Part shown: positions 1-9,053 of the stretch, piece by piece
How the letters are laid out: each line of letters starts with the position of its first letter
Numbering within the stretch: position 1 is the stretch's first letter
NCBI GenBank assembly: GCA_030697165.1
Contig: JAUYQQ010000010.1
Span: 62,001-126,000, forward strand
From: Acidobacteriota bacterium
GTDB lineage: Bacteria; Acidobacteriota; Vicinamibacteria; Vicinamibacterales; UBA2999
DNA: 64,000 bases
Reading direction: 5' to 3'
The notes under the pieces: model-generated
Seen by the model: the letters and a program-made list of their open reading frames with translations, nothing else
Told to the model about the DNA's origin: nothing
Database searches by the model: none
Translations under genes and position numbers: made by a program

Positions 1-1
1 C

Positions 2-2188
2 GGTGTCCTGTTCGCCTATTCCGGCGACCTGCCCGAGGTGAGCGCGCTCGACGACTACGCGCCCAACACCATCACCCGCGTGCTCGGCAAAGACAATCAG
101 CTGGTCGGCGAGTTCGCCGTCGAGCGCCGCGTCGTCATCCAGTACACCGACATTCCCGAGAACCTGCGACAAGCGATCCTCGCCGCCGAAGACGGCAACT
201 TCTTCGACCATGCCGGGCTGAGCATTTCGCGCATGATGCTCGCCCTCGTGCGCGACATCGTGTCGAGCGGACGGGTACCGGGCGGCAGCACCCTCACCCA
301 GCAGCTCGCCCGCAACCTGTTTGCCACCAACATCGGGTTCACCACCGGCGATCGCTCCTGGGAACGGAAGATCAAGGAGTCGCTCGTCGCGGTGCAGATC
401 GAAAAGCGATACACGAAGCCAGAGATCTTCACGATGTATTGCAACCAGATCTACTTCGGCCACGGCGCCTACGGCGTGGAAGCGGCATCGCAGCTGTATT
501 TCCGCAAGCCCGCCCGGGACCTCGCGCTCGAGGAGGCCGCCACCATCGCCGGCATCATCCAGGGCAACGTCCGGCAGAGTCCGTTCGTGAATCCGGAGGC
601 GACGCGCCGCCGCCGCAACTACGCGCTCGACCGCATGACCGCCGAAGGCTTCATTACCGCCGCCGTCGCCGAGGAAGCCAAGCAGAAGCCGATTGCCGTG
701 GACGGCGACCCGACGGCCGCCACCAGCCAGGCGCCCTACTTTCTCGAAGAGGTCCGCAAGCACCTCGAAGCCAGCTACGGCGCCAAGGCCCTGTATGAAA
801 GCGGGCTCACCGTCCGTACGGCGCTGGACCTGCGGCTGCAACAGGCCGCCAACCTCGCTGTCGATCGCGGCCTGCGGCGTGTCGACAAGCGCCGCGGGTT
901 CCGCAAGCCGGCCCGCAACGTGATTGCGGAAGGCCGCACCGTCGACACCTTCAAGCACGACCGCTGGGCGCGCCGTATGGCGGCCGGCGACATCGTGCCC
1001 GCGGTGGTGCGCTCGGTCAACGCCACGAGCGCGCAACTGCGCATCGGTTCGCTCACCGGCGAACTGACCAGGGCCGCCATCCAGTGGACCCGCCGGACGT
1101 CGCCCCGGGACCTGGTCAAGGCCGGCGACCTGATCGATGTCCAGTTGACCGCCATCGAGGGCGCCACGGCCACCGTGGCGCTCGAGCAGACACCGGTGCT
1201 CGAAGGCGCGCTGGTGGTCATCGACAACCGCACCGGTCAAGTGCTGGCCATGGTCGGCGGCTACAGCTTCGGACGCAGCAAGTTCAATCGCGCCACGCAG
1301 GCCTATCGTCAGATGGGCTCGACCGTGAAACCCATCCTGTATACCGCGGCCATCGATCGCGGCCTGACCCCCACCACGATCCTGGTGGACGAGCCGACCA
1401 GCTTCAACGCCGGCGCCGGCCAGCCGCTTTACCAGCCACGCAACTACGACCGCAAGTTCGAGGGCCGCATGACGCTGCGCCATGCACTCGAGCAGTCGCG
1501 CAACATCCCGTCGGTCAAGATCATCGACATGCTGGGGCCCGGCCAGGTGGCGTCGTACGCGAAGAAGTTCGGGTTCTCGCAGGAGTTCCGGCCGTTCCTG
1601 TCGATGGCGCTCGGCGCCCAGGAAGTGACGCTGCTGGAGCTCACCAGCGCGTTCTCGGCGTTTCCGAACCATGGCATCCGGATGCAGCCGTTCCTGGCCC
1701 AGGCCATCACCGATCGCGAAGGCGGCCTGCTGGAAGAGGCGCGGCCGCAGCCGAAAGACGCGATTCGCGCCGATACCGCGTACGTGATGACCAACCTGCT
1801 TCAGGGCGTGGTGCAACGCGGCACCGCGGCCGCGGCGCGATCGCTCAACTGGCCGCTCGCCGGCAAGACCGGAACGGTCGACGACAACACCGATGCCTGG
1901 TTCATCGGGTTCGATCCCAACATCACCGTCGGCGTCTGGATGGGCCACGACGCAAAGAAGCCGATCGGCGGCAATGAGACCGGCGCGACCGCCGCCTTGC
2001 CGATGTGGATCGAGTTCATGAAGTCGTATCTCGATCTCTACGCGGACCGCGAACATCCCCCTACGTTCGACCCGCCCGGCAACATCGTCTTCATGGCGGT
2101 CGATCGCGACAGTGGCCAGCCGAACGAGGCCGGCGACCGCATCATCACCGAGGCGTTCATCTCGGGCACTCAGCCGTCCCGTCAATAG
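2..2188 (+). CDS. Penicillin-binding protein 1A (class A PBP), 5' end cut by window
   Basis: Bifunctional peptidoglycan glycosyltransferase/DD-transpeptidase acting in the periplasm. The frame is open from base 2, and the residues before the first possible GTG (38) read like the PBP1A region after the membrane anchor, so the start and the anchor lie left of the window. The glycosyltransferase domain shows EDGNFFDHAG and GGSTLTQQLARNLF. The transpeptidase domain shows the SxxK motif (GSTVKP), the SxN motif (SRN) and KTGT (GKTGTVDDNTDAWFIGF). An OB-like insert lies between the domains. The C-terminus is complete at 2188. Family identity is certain; 1A versus another class A type is inferred from overall order. 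Confidence 0.95.
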   Translation, partial: GVLFAYSGDLPEVSALDDYAPNTITRVLGKDNQLVGEFAVERRVVIQYTDIPENLRQAILAAEDGNFFDHAGLSISRMMLALVRDIVSSGRVPGGSTLTQQLARNLFATNIGFTTGDRSWERKIKESLVAVQIEKRYTKPEIFTMYCNQIYFGHGAYGVEAASQLYFRKPARDLALEEAATIAGIIQGNVRQSPFVNPEATRRRRNYALDRMTAEGFITAAVAEEAKQKPIAVDGDPTAATSQAPYFLEEVRKHLEASYGAKALYESGLTVRTALDLRLQQAANLAVDRGLRRVDKRRGFRKPARNVIAEGRTVDTFKHDRWARRMAAGDIVPAVVRSVNATSAQLRIGSLTGELTRAAIQWTRRTSPRDLVKAGDLIDVQLTAIEGATATVALEQTPVLEGALVVIDNRTGQVLAMVGGYSFGRSKFNRATQAYRQMGSTVKPILYTAAIDRGLTPTTILVDEPTSFNAGAGQPLYQPRNYDRKFEGRMTLRHALEQSRNIPSVKIIDMLGPGQVASYAKKFGFSQEFRPFLSMALGAQEVTLLELTSAFSAFPNHGIRMQPFLAQAITDREGGLLEEARPQPKDAIRADTAYVMTNLLQGVVQRGTAAAARSLNWPLAGKTGTVDDNTDAWFIGFDPNITVGVWMGHDAKKPIGGNETGATAALPMWIEFMKSYLDLYADREHPPTFDPPGNIVFMAVDRDSGQPNEAGDRIITEAFISGTQPSRQ

Positions 2189-2298
2189 ATCCAACTGCGA
2201 TCTGTAAAATCTCGTCCCTCTCGCTCATTTTCTCTTGCGTGCCTCCGCCGACGATGGCACCGTCGTCATACGGTCAGGCGGTCGTCGAGGAAGAAGGA

Positions 2299-2661
2299 AT
2301 GACTGCGATGTATGCGAGGAATGCCCATCGGGCGGAGGTAGTGATGACCGACGACACCAACGATGTCATCCGGACTGTCACCGATCGATTCGAGCGGCGG
2401 CTCACCGAAGAAAGCAGCCGGCTGCGGGTCGAGATGGCGACTGAGTTTGGCAAGGTCAGGCACGAGATGGCGACCGAGTTTGGCAAGGTCAGACACGAAA
2501 TGGCCACCGAGTTTGGCAAGGTCCGCAAGGAGATGGCCGACGGCTTTGGCGCGCTCAAGGTCGAGATGATCGAACGCAACCACGACCTGCTTCGGTGGAT
2601 GCTGATCTTCGCCGTCACCCAGACCGCGGCCATTGTCGGCCTGATCAAGCTCTGGCGCTAA
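2299..2661 (+). CDS. Small hendecad-repeat coiled-coil protein with C-terminal membrane helix
   Basis: About 120 residues of unknown function. The middle carries three near-identical 11-residue units (EMATEFGKVRH) and a fourth diverged one, encoded by 33 bp DNA repeats at 2431-2562. An 11-residue period is typical of right-handed coiled coils. The C-terminus (LLRWMLIFAVTQTAAIVGLIKLW) is one membrane helix. Architecture resembles DUF1640/CCDC90-type proteins, but I cannot prove kinship. ATG at 2299 follows a GAAGGA-type ribosome site; ATG at 2344, preceded by GGAGG (2334-2338), is an equally good start. The stop abuts the convergent prfB stop. Confidence 0.7.
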   Translation: MTAMYARNAHRAEVVMTDDTNDVIRTVTDRFERRLTEESSRLRVEMATEFGKVRHEMATEFGKVRHEMATEFGKVRKEMADGFGALKVEMIERNHDLLRWMLIFAVTQTAAIVGLIKLWR

Positions 2662-3802
2662 CTACTCGTCGACATCGTCCCCGGCCGCCTGGCCCAGCGT
2701 GCCGGTGGCTTTCTGCATCAGGTACGTCTTGATGAACGCGTCGATGTCGCCGCCCAGGACTTTGTCGACCTGGCCCTCCGCGAACTTGGTGCGGTGGTCC
2801 TTGATCATCTGGTAGGGCTGCAGCACGTAGCTGCGGATCTGCGAGCCAAACGCGATGTCTTTCTTGGCGCCGCCAATCTGCGACAGCTTCTCCTGCTGCT
2901 CCTTTTGCTTCAGGTCGTACAGCTTGGCCTTCAGCACCTTCATGGCCACGTCCTTGTTCTTGTGCTGCGACCGTTCGTTCTGGCAGGAGGTGACGATGCC
3001 CGTCGGCAAGTGCGTGATGCGCACCGCCGAGTCGGTGACGTTGACGTGCTGGCCGCCGGCGCCGCTCGACCGGTAGGTATCGATGCGCAGCTCCTTCTCG
3101 GGGATGTCGATCGCGACCTCGTCATCGAACTCGGGCCACACGTAGACCGAGGCAAACGAGGTGTGCCGCCGCGCGGCCTGGTCGAACGGCGAGATCCGCA
3201 CCAGCCGGTGCACGCCGGCCTCGGCCGCCATCAGGCCAAAGGCATACTCCCCCGTTAGCGTGAACGTCACGCTCTTCAATCCCGCCTCTTCGCCCGGCTG
3301 ATACTCGAGCATCTCGCGCTTGAAGCCCCGGCGCTCGGCCCACTTCAAATACATGCGCAGCAGCATCTCGGCCCAGTCCTGCGACTCGACCCCGCCGGCG
3401 CCCGGATGAATAGTGATGATGGCGTTGGCCAGGTCGTGCTCGCCGCTGAGCATCTTCTTGGTCTCAGCGGCCTCGACCTGCTCACCGAGCGCGTCGAGGG
3501 CGCGGGCCAGGTCGGCCAGCACGTCTTCGCCGCTGCGCGCCCACTCGAGCAGCACGCCAATGTCGTCGATCTTCGCGGCCAGGCTGGCGCCGAGTTCAAG
3601 GTCTTCGGCCAGGCGGCGCTGGCGCTGCAGGGTCTTCTGGGCGTCGGCCTGGTTGTCCCAGAAACTGGCGGCCGCGACCTTCTGTTCGAGTTGAGCTAGC
3701 TCACCCGGATCATGCGCATCGTCAAAGATAGCTCCGCATGTCGGCGGCCCGCTTCAGCAGGTCGGTGGCGCGGCGAACGAGGTCATCAATCACGAGTGCC
3801 AA
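2662..3802 (-). CDS. prfB: Peptide chain release factor 2, expressed by programmed +1 frameshift
   Basis: Release factor for UGA/UAA stops. The downstream frame holds the conserved core, including the GGQ loop ([10 protein letters not shown]). The N-terminus is not missing but in the other frame: a TTG start at 3802 after AGGAGA gives 26 codons ending ...RSYL then UGA at 3724-3722. Reading CUU then slipping +1 onto GAC joins it to the main frame ([15 protein letters not shown]). The product is about 379 residues, the normal RF2 length. Its neighbours lnt and ppa lie upstream on the same strand. Confidence 0.95.
3721..3732 (-). promoter_or_regulatory. RF2 programmed +1 frameshift site
   Basis: On the minus strand the mRNA reads CGGAGC UAU CUU UGA C, matching the classic RF2 autoregulatory shift site (Shine-Dalgarno-like purines, UAU CUU UGA C). 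The GGAG just upstream can play the stimulatory anti-Shine-Dalgarno role. Low RF2 favours slippage and full-length synthesis. Confidence 0.95.
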
Positions 3803-3830
3803 AGCAGGTCTCCTACCGGCGGTCGGCGCG

Positions 3831-5372
3831 TTAGCGCTCCGCCTTCAGCCAAGCGGCCACGCCCAGGGCCAGCACCGTCAGCACGGTGGCCACCAGCGCG
3901 ACCAGGTCTCCAATTCTGGCATACGGCGTGCGCTCCTGCACGAACCTGGCTTCGCCAACCACGGCCGCGGTCTCGAACAGTCGGGTGCGAATGAGGACCC
4001 GGCCGTAGGGATCGATGATGCCGCTGACGCCGGTGTTGGCCGCGCGCACCAGGTAACGACCCTGTTCAATCGCCCGCATCGCCGCCATCTCGAAGTGCTG
4101 ATACGCCGCCGACGATTCGCCGTACCAGGCATCGTTGGTGATCGTCGTCAGCAGCTCGCTCCCCTGCCGGACCGCCTCGCGCGCCTGGCTGGGGTAGGTC
4201 ACTTCGTAGCAAATGGCCGTGCTCACCATGTGCTCGCGCACCGGCAGCATGGTGACGCGCTCGCCGGGAGTGAACGCCGCGACCGCCTCCACCAGCGGCG
4301 CCACGAAGAACAGCGCCCATTGAAACGGCACATATTCGCCGAAGGGCACGAGGTGCATCTTGCGATAGACCGCGGCGGTCGTGCCTGCCGGGTCGAGCAT
4401 GAAGGCGGCGTTGTAGTAGCGATCCGGCGGCGGCCCGCGCTCGACCTCGTCGCTGCCGAGCAGCAGGGGGACACGCAGTTCGCGGACCATCGACCGGATC
4501 GCGTTGCCCCCGGGATCGTCCTGGAAGAAAAACGGCGTCGCCGACTCCGGCCACAGTACGAACTGGGCGCCGTTGGCGGTCGCCTGGCGCGTCAACTGCT
4601 CGTACCGTTCCATGATCATTCCGGCGCGGGCGGGGTTCCACTTGTCGACCTGCGCGATGTTGCCCTGGATCAAGCCTACTCGGACCGGCACGCCCTGGGT
4701 CAGGCGGTTCTCGGCCATGCGCTGGCCGCCCCACACCGACGCCGACGCAATCAGCAGGATCGTGCCGGCCAATGCGGTCACGCGGGTTCGCCCGGTGGCG
4801 AGCGCGGTCGCCGCGAACCCGGCGTTGATCACGGCCACCAACGCGGACAGGCCGAACACGCCGACAAGGCTCGCGATCTGCGCGATTGGCAACAGCGTCA
4901 CCATGGTGTTGCCCAGCGGGATCCACGGGAAGCCGCCGAACAGGTGCCCCCGGGTGTATTCGGCCGCCACCCACGCGGCCGGGGCGAGCCCGAGCCCCAC
5001 GAACCCGAAGTGCCGAATGAAGACCGCCGAAGCCGCCGAGGCCAGGGCGACGTAGGCCGCCATGTATAGGACGAGCAGGCCGGTCACGAACACGGCAACG
5101 GGCCACGGCAGGCCGCCGAAGGTCTGCACGGTGGCACCGGTCCAGTAGACCGTGCCGGCAAAGTGGATGAAGCCGGTGATCAGGCCAAGGCGAAAACCCC
5201 GGCCGGCCGTGATTCCGGGCATCCTGCCCGGACGGCCGTTCCAGCCGCTCAGCGCGACGTAGAGCGGCACCAGTGCGATGAAAGCCGCGGCCGGGTGGCC
5301 GTACCGCGGGAACGAGAGGGCCAGCAACACGCCCGATGCGACCGCCGCCAGGGTTGAAGCCGAGATCATCAC
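3831..5372 (-). CDS. lnt: Apolipoprotein N-acyltransferase
   Basis: Inner-membrane enzyme that adds the third acyl chain to lipoproteins. The 513-residue length is normal. About six membrane helices fill the first ~210 residues, followed by the nitrilase-like periplasmic domain. The catalytic triad is visible: Glu in LWPESATPFF, Lys in YRKMHLVPFGEYVPF, and Cys in AICYEVTYP. The start is GTG at 5372 or the ATG directly after it. It sits 6 bp after ppa and 28 bp before prfB, so the three are probably co-transcribed. Confidence 0.95.
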   Translation of the reverse strand: MMISASTLAAVASGVLLALSFPRYGHPAAAFIALVPLYVALSGWNGRPGRMPGITAGRGFRLGLITGFIHFAGTVYWTGATVQTFGGLPWPVAVFVTGLLVLYMAAYVALASAASAVFIRHFGFVGLGLAPAAWVAAEYTRGHLFGGFPWIPLGNTMVTLLPIAQIASLVGVFGLSALVAVINAGFAATALATGRTRVTALAGTILLIASASVWGGQRMAENRLTQGVPVRVGLIQGNIAQVDKWNPARAGMIMERYEQLTRQATANGAQFVLWPESATPFFFQDDPGGNAIRSMVRELRVPLLLGSDEVERGPPPDRYYNAAFMLDPAGTTAAVYRKMHLVPFGEYVPFQWALFFVAPLVEAVAAFTPGERVTMLPVREHMVSTAICYEVTYPSQAREAVRQGSELLTTITNDAWYGESSAAYQHFEMAAMRAIEQGRYLVRAANTGVSGIIDPYGRVLIRTRLFETAAVVGEARFVQERTPYARIGDLVALVATVLTVLALGVAAWLKAER

Positions 5373-5378
5373 GGACTG

Positions 5379-6068
5379 CTAGGCCTTCATGGCCGCGTCA
5401 AGCAGCGCTTCGAGTGAACCGAACTTCTCGTGGTAATCCGCCTGCGCGCGGCGAATCACTTCGAAGGCCTCTTCGTGCCCGTACACATGGGTGATCTCAC
5501 ACGGGTTAGCGACCGTCCCGGGCGCGAGCTTGTACGTCTCGAAATAGTGAATGAGCCGCGATACCAATGCCTCGGGGCAATCCGAGATGTCGCGGAAGCC
5601 CCCATACGCGGTGTCGCCGACCAGGACCGCAACGATCTTGTCGTCAGCTTCGCTGCCGTCGATCATGCGCAGGCCGCCGATGGGGATGGCCTGCAGCAGG
5701 ATGTCGCCGTGCGAGACCGGCCGTTCCGACAGGACGCACACGTCCAGTGGATCCTGATCGCCGCGAATCCCCGTTCTCCCGGTCTTCTCAGCGCTCAACG
5801 CGGCGACCCGCACGCCGCAAAAGGTTTGCGGCAACAGCCCGTAGAGCGCCGGGCAGAAGTTCGAGAACCGCTGCGGGCGATCGAGCTTGAGGAGCCCGGT
5901 CGCCTTATCGAGCTCGTATTTGACGGTATCGGACGGCGTAATCTCGATGTAACACGTGACGACGTCAGAGCCTTTGTCGCCCAGGCGCACGCCGTGCCAC
6001 GGATGGGCCCTGAACAACCGGCCCATCAACTGCCAGATTGGCTGCCGGGATTTCGGAGTGGTGACCAT
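5379..6068 (-). CDS. ppa: Inorganic pyrophosphatase (family I)
   Basis: Hydrolyses pyrophosphate to phosphate in the cytoplasm. The family I signature DxDPxD is present as GDQDPLDVCVL, with YELDK-type substrate residues upstream and a later EADDKIVAV metal/substrate strand. At 229 residues it is longer than the ~175-residue bacterial norm; the extra length is mainly N-terminal. It lies 9 bp after the SPOR gene in the same direction. Confidence 0.92.
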   Translation of the reverse strand: MVTTPKSRQPIWQLMGRLFRAHPWHGVRLGDKGSDVVTCYIEITPSDTVKYELDKATGLLKLDRPQRFSNFCPALYGLLPQTFCGVRVAALSAEKTGRTGIRGDQDPLDVCVLSERPVSHGDILLQAIPIGGLRMIDGSEADDKIVAVLVGDTAYGGFRDISDCPEALVSRLIHYFETYKLAPGTVANPCEITHVYGHEEAFEVIRRAQADYHEKFGSLEALLDAAMKA

Positions 6069-6077
6069 GGGGGCGCC

Positions 6078-6743
6078 CTAGCGGACGACCCAGGGCTTGA
6101 ACTGTTCTTCCTTCTGCAGGCGGGCGGCCACCGTGTCGGCCTCGCGCCGGTCCTTGAACTTGCCGACCCGCACGCGATACACCGACGGCGCCCCCTGAAC
6201 CGGCGCCAGCACGTAGGCGGGGTATCCCTTGCCGGCCAGGCGCTTGACGATGGTGTCGGCCTCGCTGCGTTCACGCAGGGCCGCCACCTGGATGGCATAG
6301 CCGGTACCGGCTGGTTCGGTCGATGCCGCTGTCGCCGGCGCGGTGGCGGCCGGCGATGCCGGCGCGGCGCCCACGGGCTCAGGCTTCGGCGCCGGCGGCT
6401 CGGCTGGAGGCGCGGGCTCAGCGGTCTTCCTGAGCGAATCGGCGGCGCCCTCGTTCCCGGTGAGGCGCTCGGCGTAGCTCAACTTCTCACCCGCGGTGAC
6501 CGGGGTCTCGCTCGACCCCTGGCCAACCGACGCAGCCGGCAGCGGCGGTTCCGACTCGGCCGCCGTCGCGGCAGCCATCTCGACGCCCTCTGGCAACCCG
6601 CGCTCGCCGCGGACGCCGCGACCGACCTGGACCCCCATCAGGAAGATCCCGACGGCGATCACGACAAAGGCCATGGCCATGAAGACCAATTGCTTGCCGT
6701 TCAGCTGAATTTCGCGAAACGCGTCGTCCTGGGTTGTGGCCAT
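6078..6743 (-). CDS. SPOR-domain membrane protein
   Basis: A 221-residue protein with a short cytoplasmic start, one membrane helix (about residues 18-38, VFMAMAFVVIAVGIFLMG), a long Pro/Ala/Glu-rich linker, and a C-terminal SPOR domain (GYAIQVAALRERSEADTIVKR). SPOR domains bind glycan strands stripped of stem peptides at division sites, so a role in cell-wall or septal work is likely. The family is clear, the exact role is not. It is followed closely by ppa. Confidence 0.88.
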   Translation of the reverse strand: MATTQDDAFREIQLNGKQLVFMAMAFVVIAVGIFLMGVQVGRGVRGERGLPEGVEMAAATAAESEPPLPAASVGQGSSETPVTAGEKLSYAERLTGNEGAADSLRKTAEPAPPAEPPAPKPEPVGAAPASPAATAPATAASTEPAGTGYAIQVAALRERSEADTIVKRLAGKGYPAYVLAPVQGAPSVYRVRVGKFKDRREADTVAARLQKEEQFKPWVVR

Positions 6744-6768
6744 TAGTGCAGATCTGGGCAGAATTTTA

Positions 6769-8391
6769 TCACGGCCCCCCGCCGATCTTGGCCTTCAAAG
6801 CCATGGCCTCGGCCGATTGGGGGTCCAAGGCCAGCGCCCGGTCGACTTCAGCCCGCGCCGAGGCGGTGTCTTGCCCCTCGAGGTAGGCCTCGGCCAGCGC
6901 CAGGTGGGCGGGCACGGTCTCGTCGCTCCATAGCGCAATCTTCAGCGCCTCCACGGCCTCGGTGGCGCGGCCACCGCGCAGGTAGAGGCGGCCGAGCAGC
7001 AAGTGCGCTTCCGCCAGGTACGGCGAGAGATACAGCGCGCGGCGCAGTTCCTGGATCGCTTCGCGGTCGGCCTCACGCTGGTAAGCGCGGCGGCCGGCGT
7101 CGAGGTGGAACGCGGCCAGCGTCTGGTTGTCGCGCTGGCCGGCCGACGTCAGGATGCTGTCGACGCGGTTGGCTGACGGCGTGAGCTTCTCGGCCAGCCG
7201 TTCGAGGCCGCGAGGCACGGGGTCGCCGCCGGCGGCACGCGTTTCCCATCCGACGTATTTCGACGAGAGCCGGACCGCCAGCTCGCGCTCGCGCGCGGCC
7301 TCGGCCGTCGCGCCGGTCTGGTGAAGGGCCGCCCCCAGAATGAAGTGCGCGTCGCCGTCGGCGGGATTGCGCCGCACCGCCTCGCGCAGCCAATAGATCG
7401 CCGCGCGCGCATCCCGATCGATCCAGTACGCGTAGCCCAGGTTGAAGAACAGGTCGCCGTCGGCAGGATCGATCTCGCTGGCCTGGCTGAAGTAGTAAGT
7501 GGCACGGCCGGGTTGCGGCGTCGCGGTGCGGCGCAACTCGGCGACGCCGATCGCGTTGGTGACGGCCGCCGACCGCTCTTCGCCTTGCAGCGCGCGGAGT
7601 GTCTGCAGCGCGTCATCGAATCGTTTCAGGCTAATCAAGGACAACGCCCGGCGGAATCGGCTCTCGCGCGAGTAGCGGCTATCGGCACGCACGCCGGCCA
7701 GCGCGTCGAGCGCGCGCTGATGCGCCGAGGCCTCGGAATGCAGATCCCAGATCGCGAGCCGGGCCGGATCGAACCGGGGCGCGGCCGTCAGGGCCTGCTC
7801 CAGGAACGTGATCGCGGTGGCCGGCGCCTCGGCAACCAGGCCCTTGATATACAACTCGAACACCTGCATCGAGGGCGGCAGCCGGTCGGTCGGGACCGGC
7901 GACGGCTCGCCGGTGACGCCGCGGAGCAGGTGCGCGAGGCGGCCGAAAACGCCGAACACCTCGGCCAGGGCGCCCGACACCTGGACTTCGGGTAACAAGC
8001 GACCGGTGTCGAGGCGCACCACCCGGCCGCGGGCCACCAGTTGATCACCGCTCAGTTCGAGTGCACCAATCACCACCACGCCGGCGCCCACCACCTGGCC
8101 GACCTTGATCGACGAGGCCCGGCTCAGCCCGGCGCCGGCGGGGAGTTGCAGCCGGTCGAACGCGCGCAGGCGCTCTTCGCGATCGATGACCCGCTCCCCG
8201 CTCGCGGCCAGCAAGTCGGTCAGCAACACGGCGGCGCCTTCGCGCATCCACGTGAGCCGCGGTTCCTGGGCGGGGTTGTCGAAAGGCAGGACCACCACCG
8301 GCGTGCCGGCCGGCAGTTGCGCCGCCGCGGCGGCCGGCCACGCCAGTGCCACGGCGCACACGACCACGATGGCCCAGCGGCGCCCGCGCAC
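6769..8391 (-). CDS. Exported TPR-repeat protein with FlgO/CsgG-like N-terminal domain
   Basis: A 540-residue protein. I chose GTG at 8391, which gives a signal peptide (RRWAIVVVCAVALAWPAAAAAQ); the frame remains open upstream but there it shadows the preceding gene. Residues ~25-130 (VVVLPFDNPAQEPRLTWMREG) resemble periplasmic CsgG/FlgO-type domains seen ahead of TPRs. The rest is at least six TPR units, including a clear one (DLFFNLGYAYWIDRDARAAIY). It probably scaffolds envelope proteins. The start lies 3 bp after the stop of the upstream hypothetical gene. Confidence 0.85.
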   Translation of the reverse strand: MRGRRWAIVVVCAVALAWPAAAAAQLPAGTPVVVLPFDNPAQEPRLTWMREGAAVLLTDLLAASGERVIDREERLRAFDRLQLPAGAGLSRASSIKVGQVVGAGVVVIGALELSGDQLVARGRVVRLDTGRLLPEVQVSGALAEVFGVFGRLAHLLRGVTGEPSPVPTDRLPPSMQVFELYIKGLVAEAPATAITFLEQALTAAPRFDPARLAIWDLHSEASAHQRALDALAGVRADSRYSRESRFRRALSLISLKRFDDALQTLRALQGEERSAAVTNAIGVAELRRTATPQPGRATYYFSQASEIDPADGDLFFNLGYAYWIDRDARAAIYWLREAVRRNPADGDAHFILGAALHQTGATAEAARERELAVRLSSKYVGWETRAAGGDPVPRGLERLAEKLTPSANRVDSILTSAGQRDNQTLAAFHLDAGRRAYQREADREAIQELRRALYLSPYLAEAHLLLGRLYLRGGRATEAVEALKIALWSDETVPAHLALAEAYLEGQDTASARAEVDRALALDPQSAEAMALKAKIGGGP

Positions 8392-8393
8392 GA

Positions 8394-8984
8394 CTACGCG
8401 GCACCCGCCGGGCCGGGGCCGGCACCGTTCACCGTGACCGCCAGGCTCAAGCCGCCCGGCCGCTCGCCGGCAAACTGAACGGTCGCGTCGACATTGCAGT
8501 GCGCGCATAACTGCTGGAGCGCGGCGGCGTAGAACCCGCGCATGGGAAAGGTCGCCGGGTCGCGCAGCTGCCGGCACAGTTCCGAGTCGATGTCGATCGT
8601 CGCCGTGGTGCCCCGCATCTGTCGCTTGACCTGGGACTGCCTGACCGTCGCCAGGATCAGCCGCTTGGCCAGCGAGAGGGCGGCGCGCGACCGCAGGCCG
8701 AGCGGCAGGCGGTGGATGTACCATCGGCGCAGGCCCGACAGTTCCTGGTAGGTCCAGTCGGCGGCACAGACGCCGGCTCGGGTGGCAATCTGATCGTTCG
8801 ACGGCGGCTCTTCCCGGTGCACGAAGCTGAGGACGGCGCCGAGCGGCGCGAGGCCGATGCGCCCGTCGCGCATCCCGGCCGGGCTCAACCAGTTTTCGTA
8901 AAAATCGAGCCGGCTTGGTGAAACATCGGCAATGCCCTGGTGCAGACTCGAAATGAGCAGGCGGCCGATTCCAGCGTCAACCAT
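8394..8984 (-). CDS. Conserved hypothetical protein
   Basis: 196 residues, no signal peptide or membrane helix. Start taken at ATG 8984; the frame is open far upstream but that part is antisense to argS. I do not recognise the family. The layout (N-terminal helical part, then ...FPMRGFYAAALQQLCAHCN... and a C-terminal beta segment) recalls V4R/HNOB-like small-molecule domains, a weak impression only. It is translationally close to the following TPR gene (3 bp). Confidence 0.65.
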   Translation of the reverse strand: MVDAGIGRLLISSLHQGIADVSPSRLDFYENWLSPAGMRDGRIGLAPLGAVLSFVHREEPPSNDQIATRAGVCAADWTYQELSGLRRWYIHRLPLGLRSRAALSLAKRLILATVRQSQVKRQMRGTTATIDIDSELCRQLRDPATFPMRGFYAAALQQLCAHCNVDATVQFAGERPGGLSLAVTVNGAGPGPAGAA

Positions 8985-9053
8985 GACGAAGCCGTGGGGA
9001 AATGATAACGTGATCGTACCGCTTCGCTTCGATCGAGTCAACGAACCAGCATC

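Noticed and set aside
2662-3555. prfB as a truncated or frameshifted pseudogene
   Set aside because: The break is the conserved UAU CUU UGA C programmed shift site and the two frames join into a normal-length RF2.
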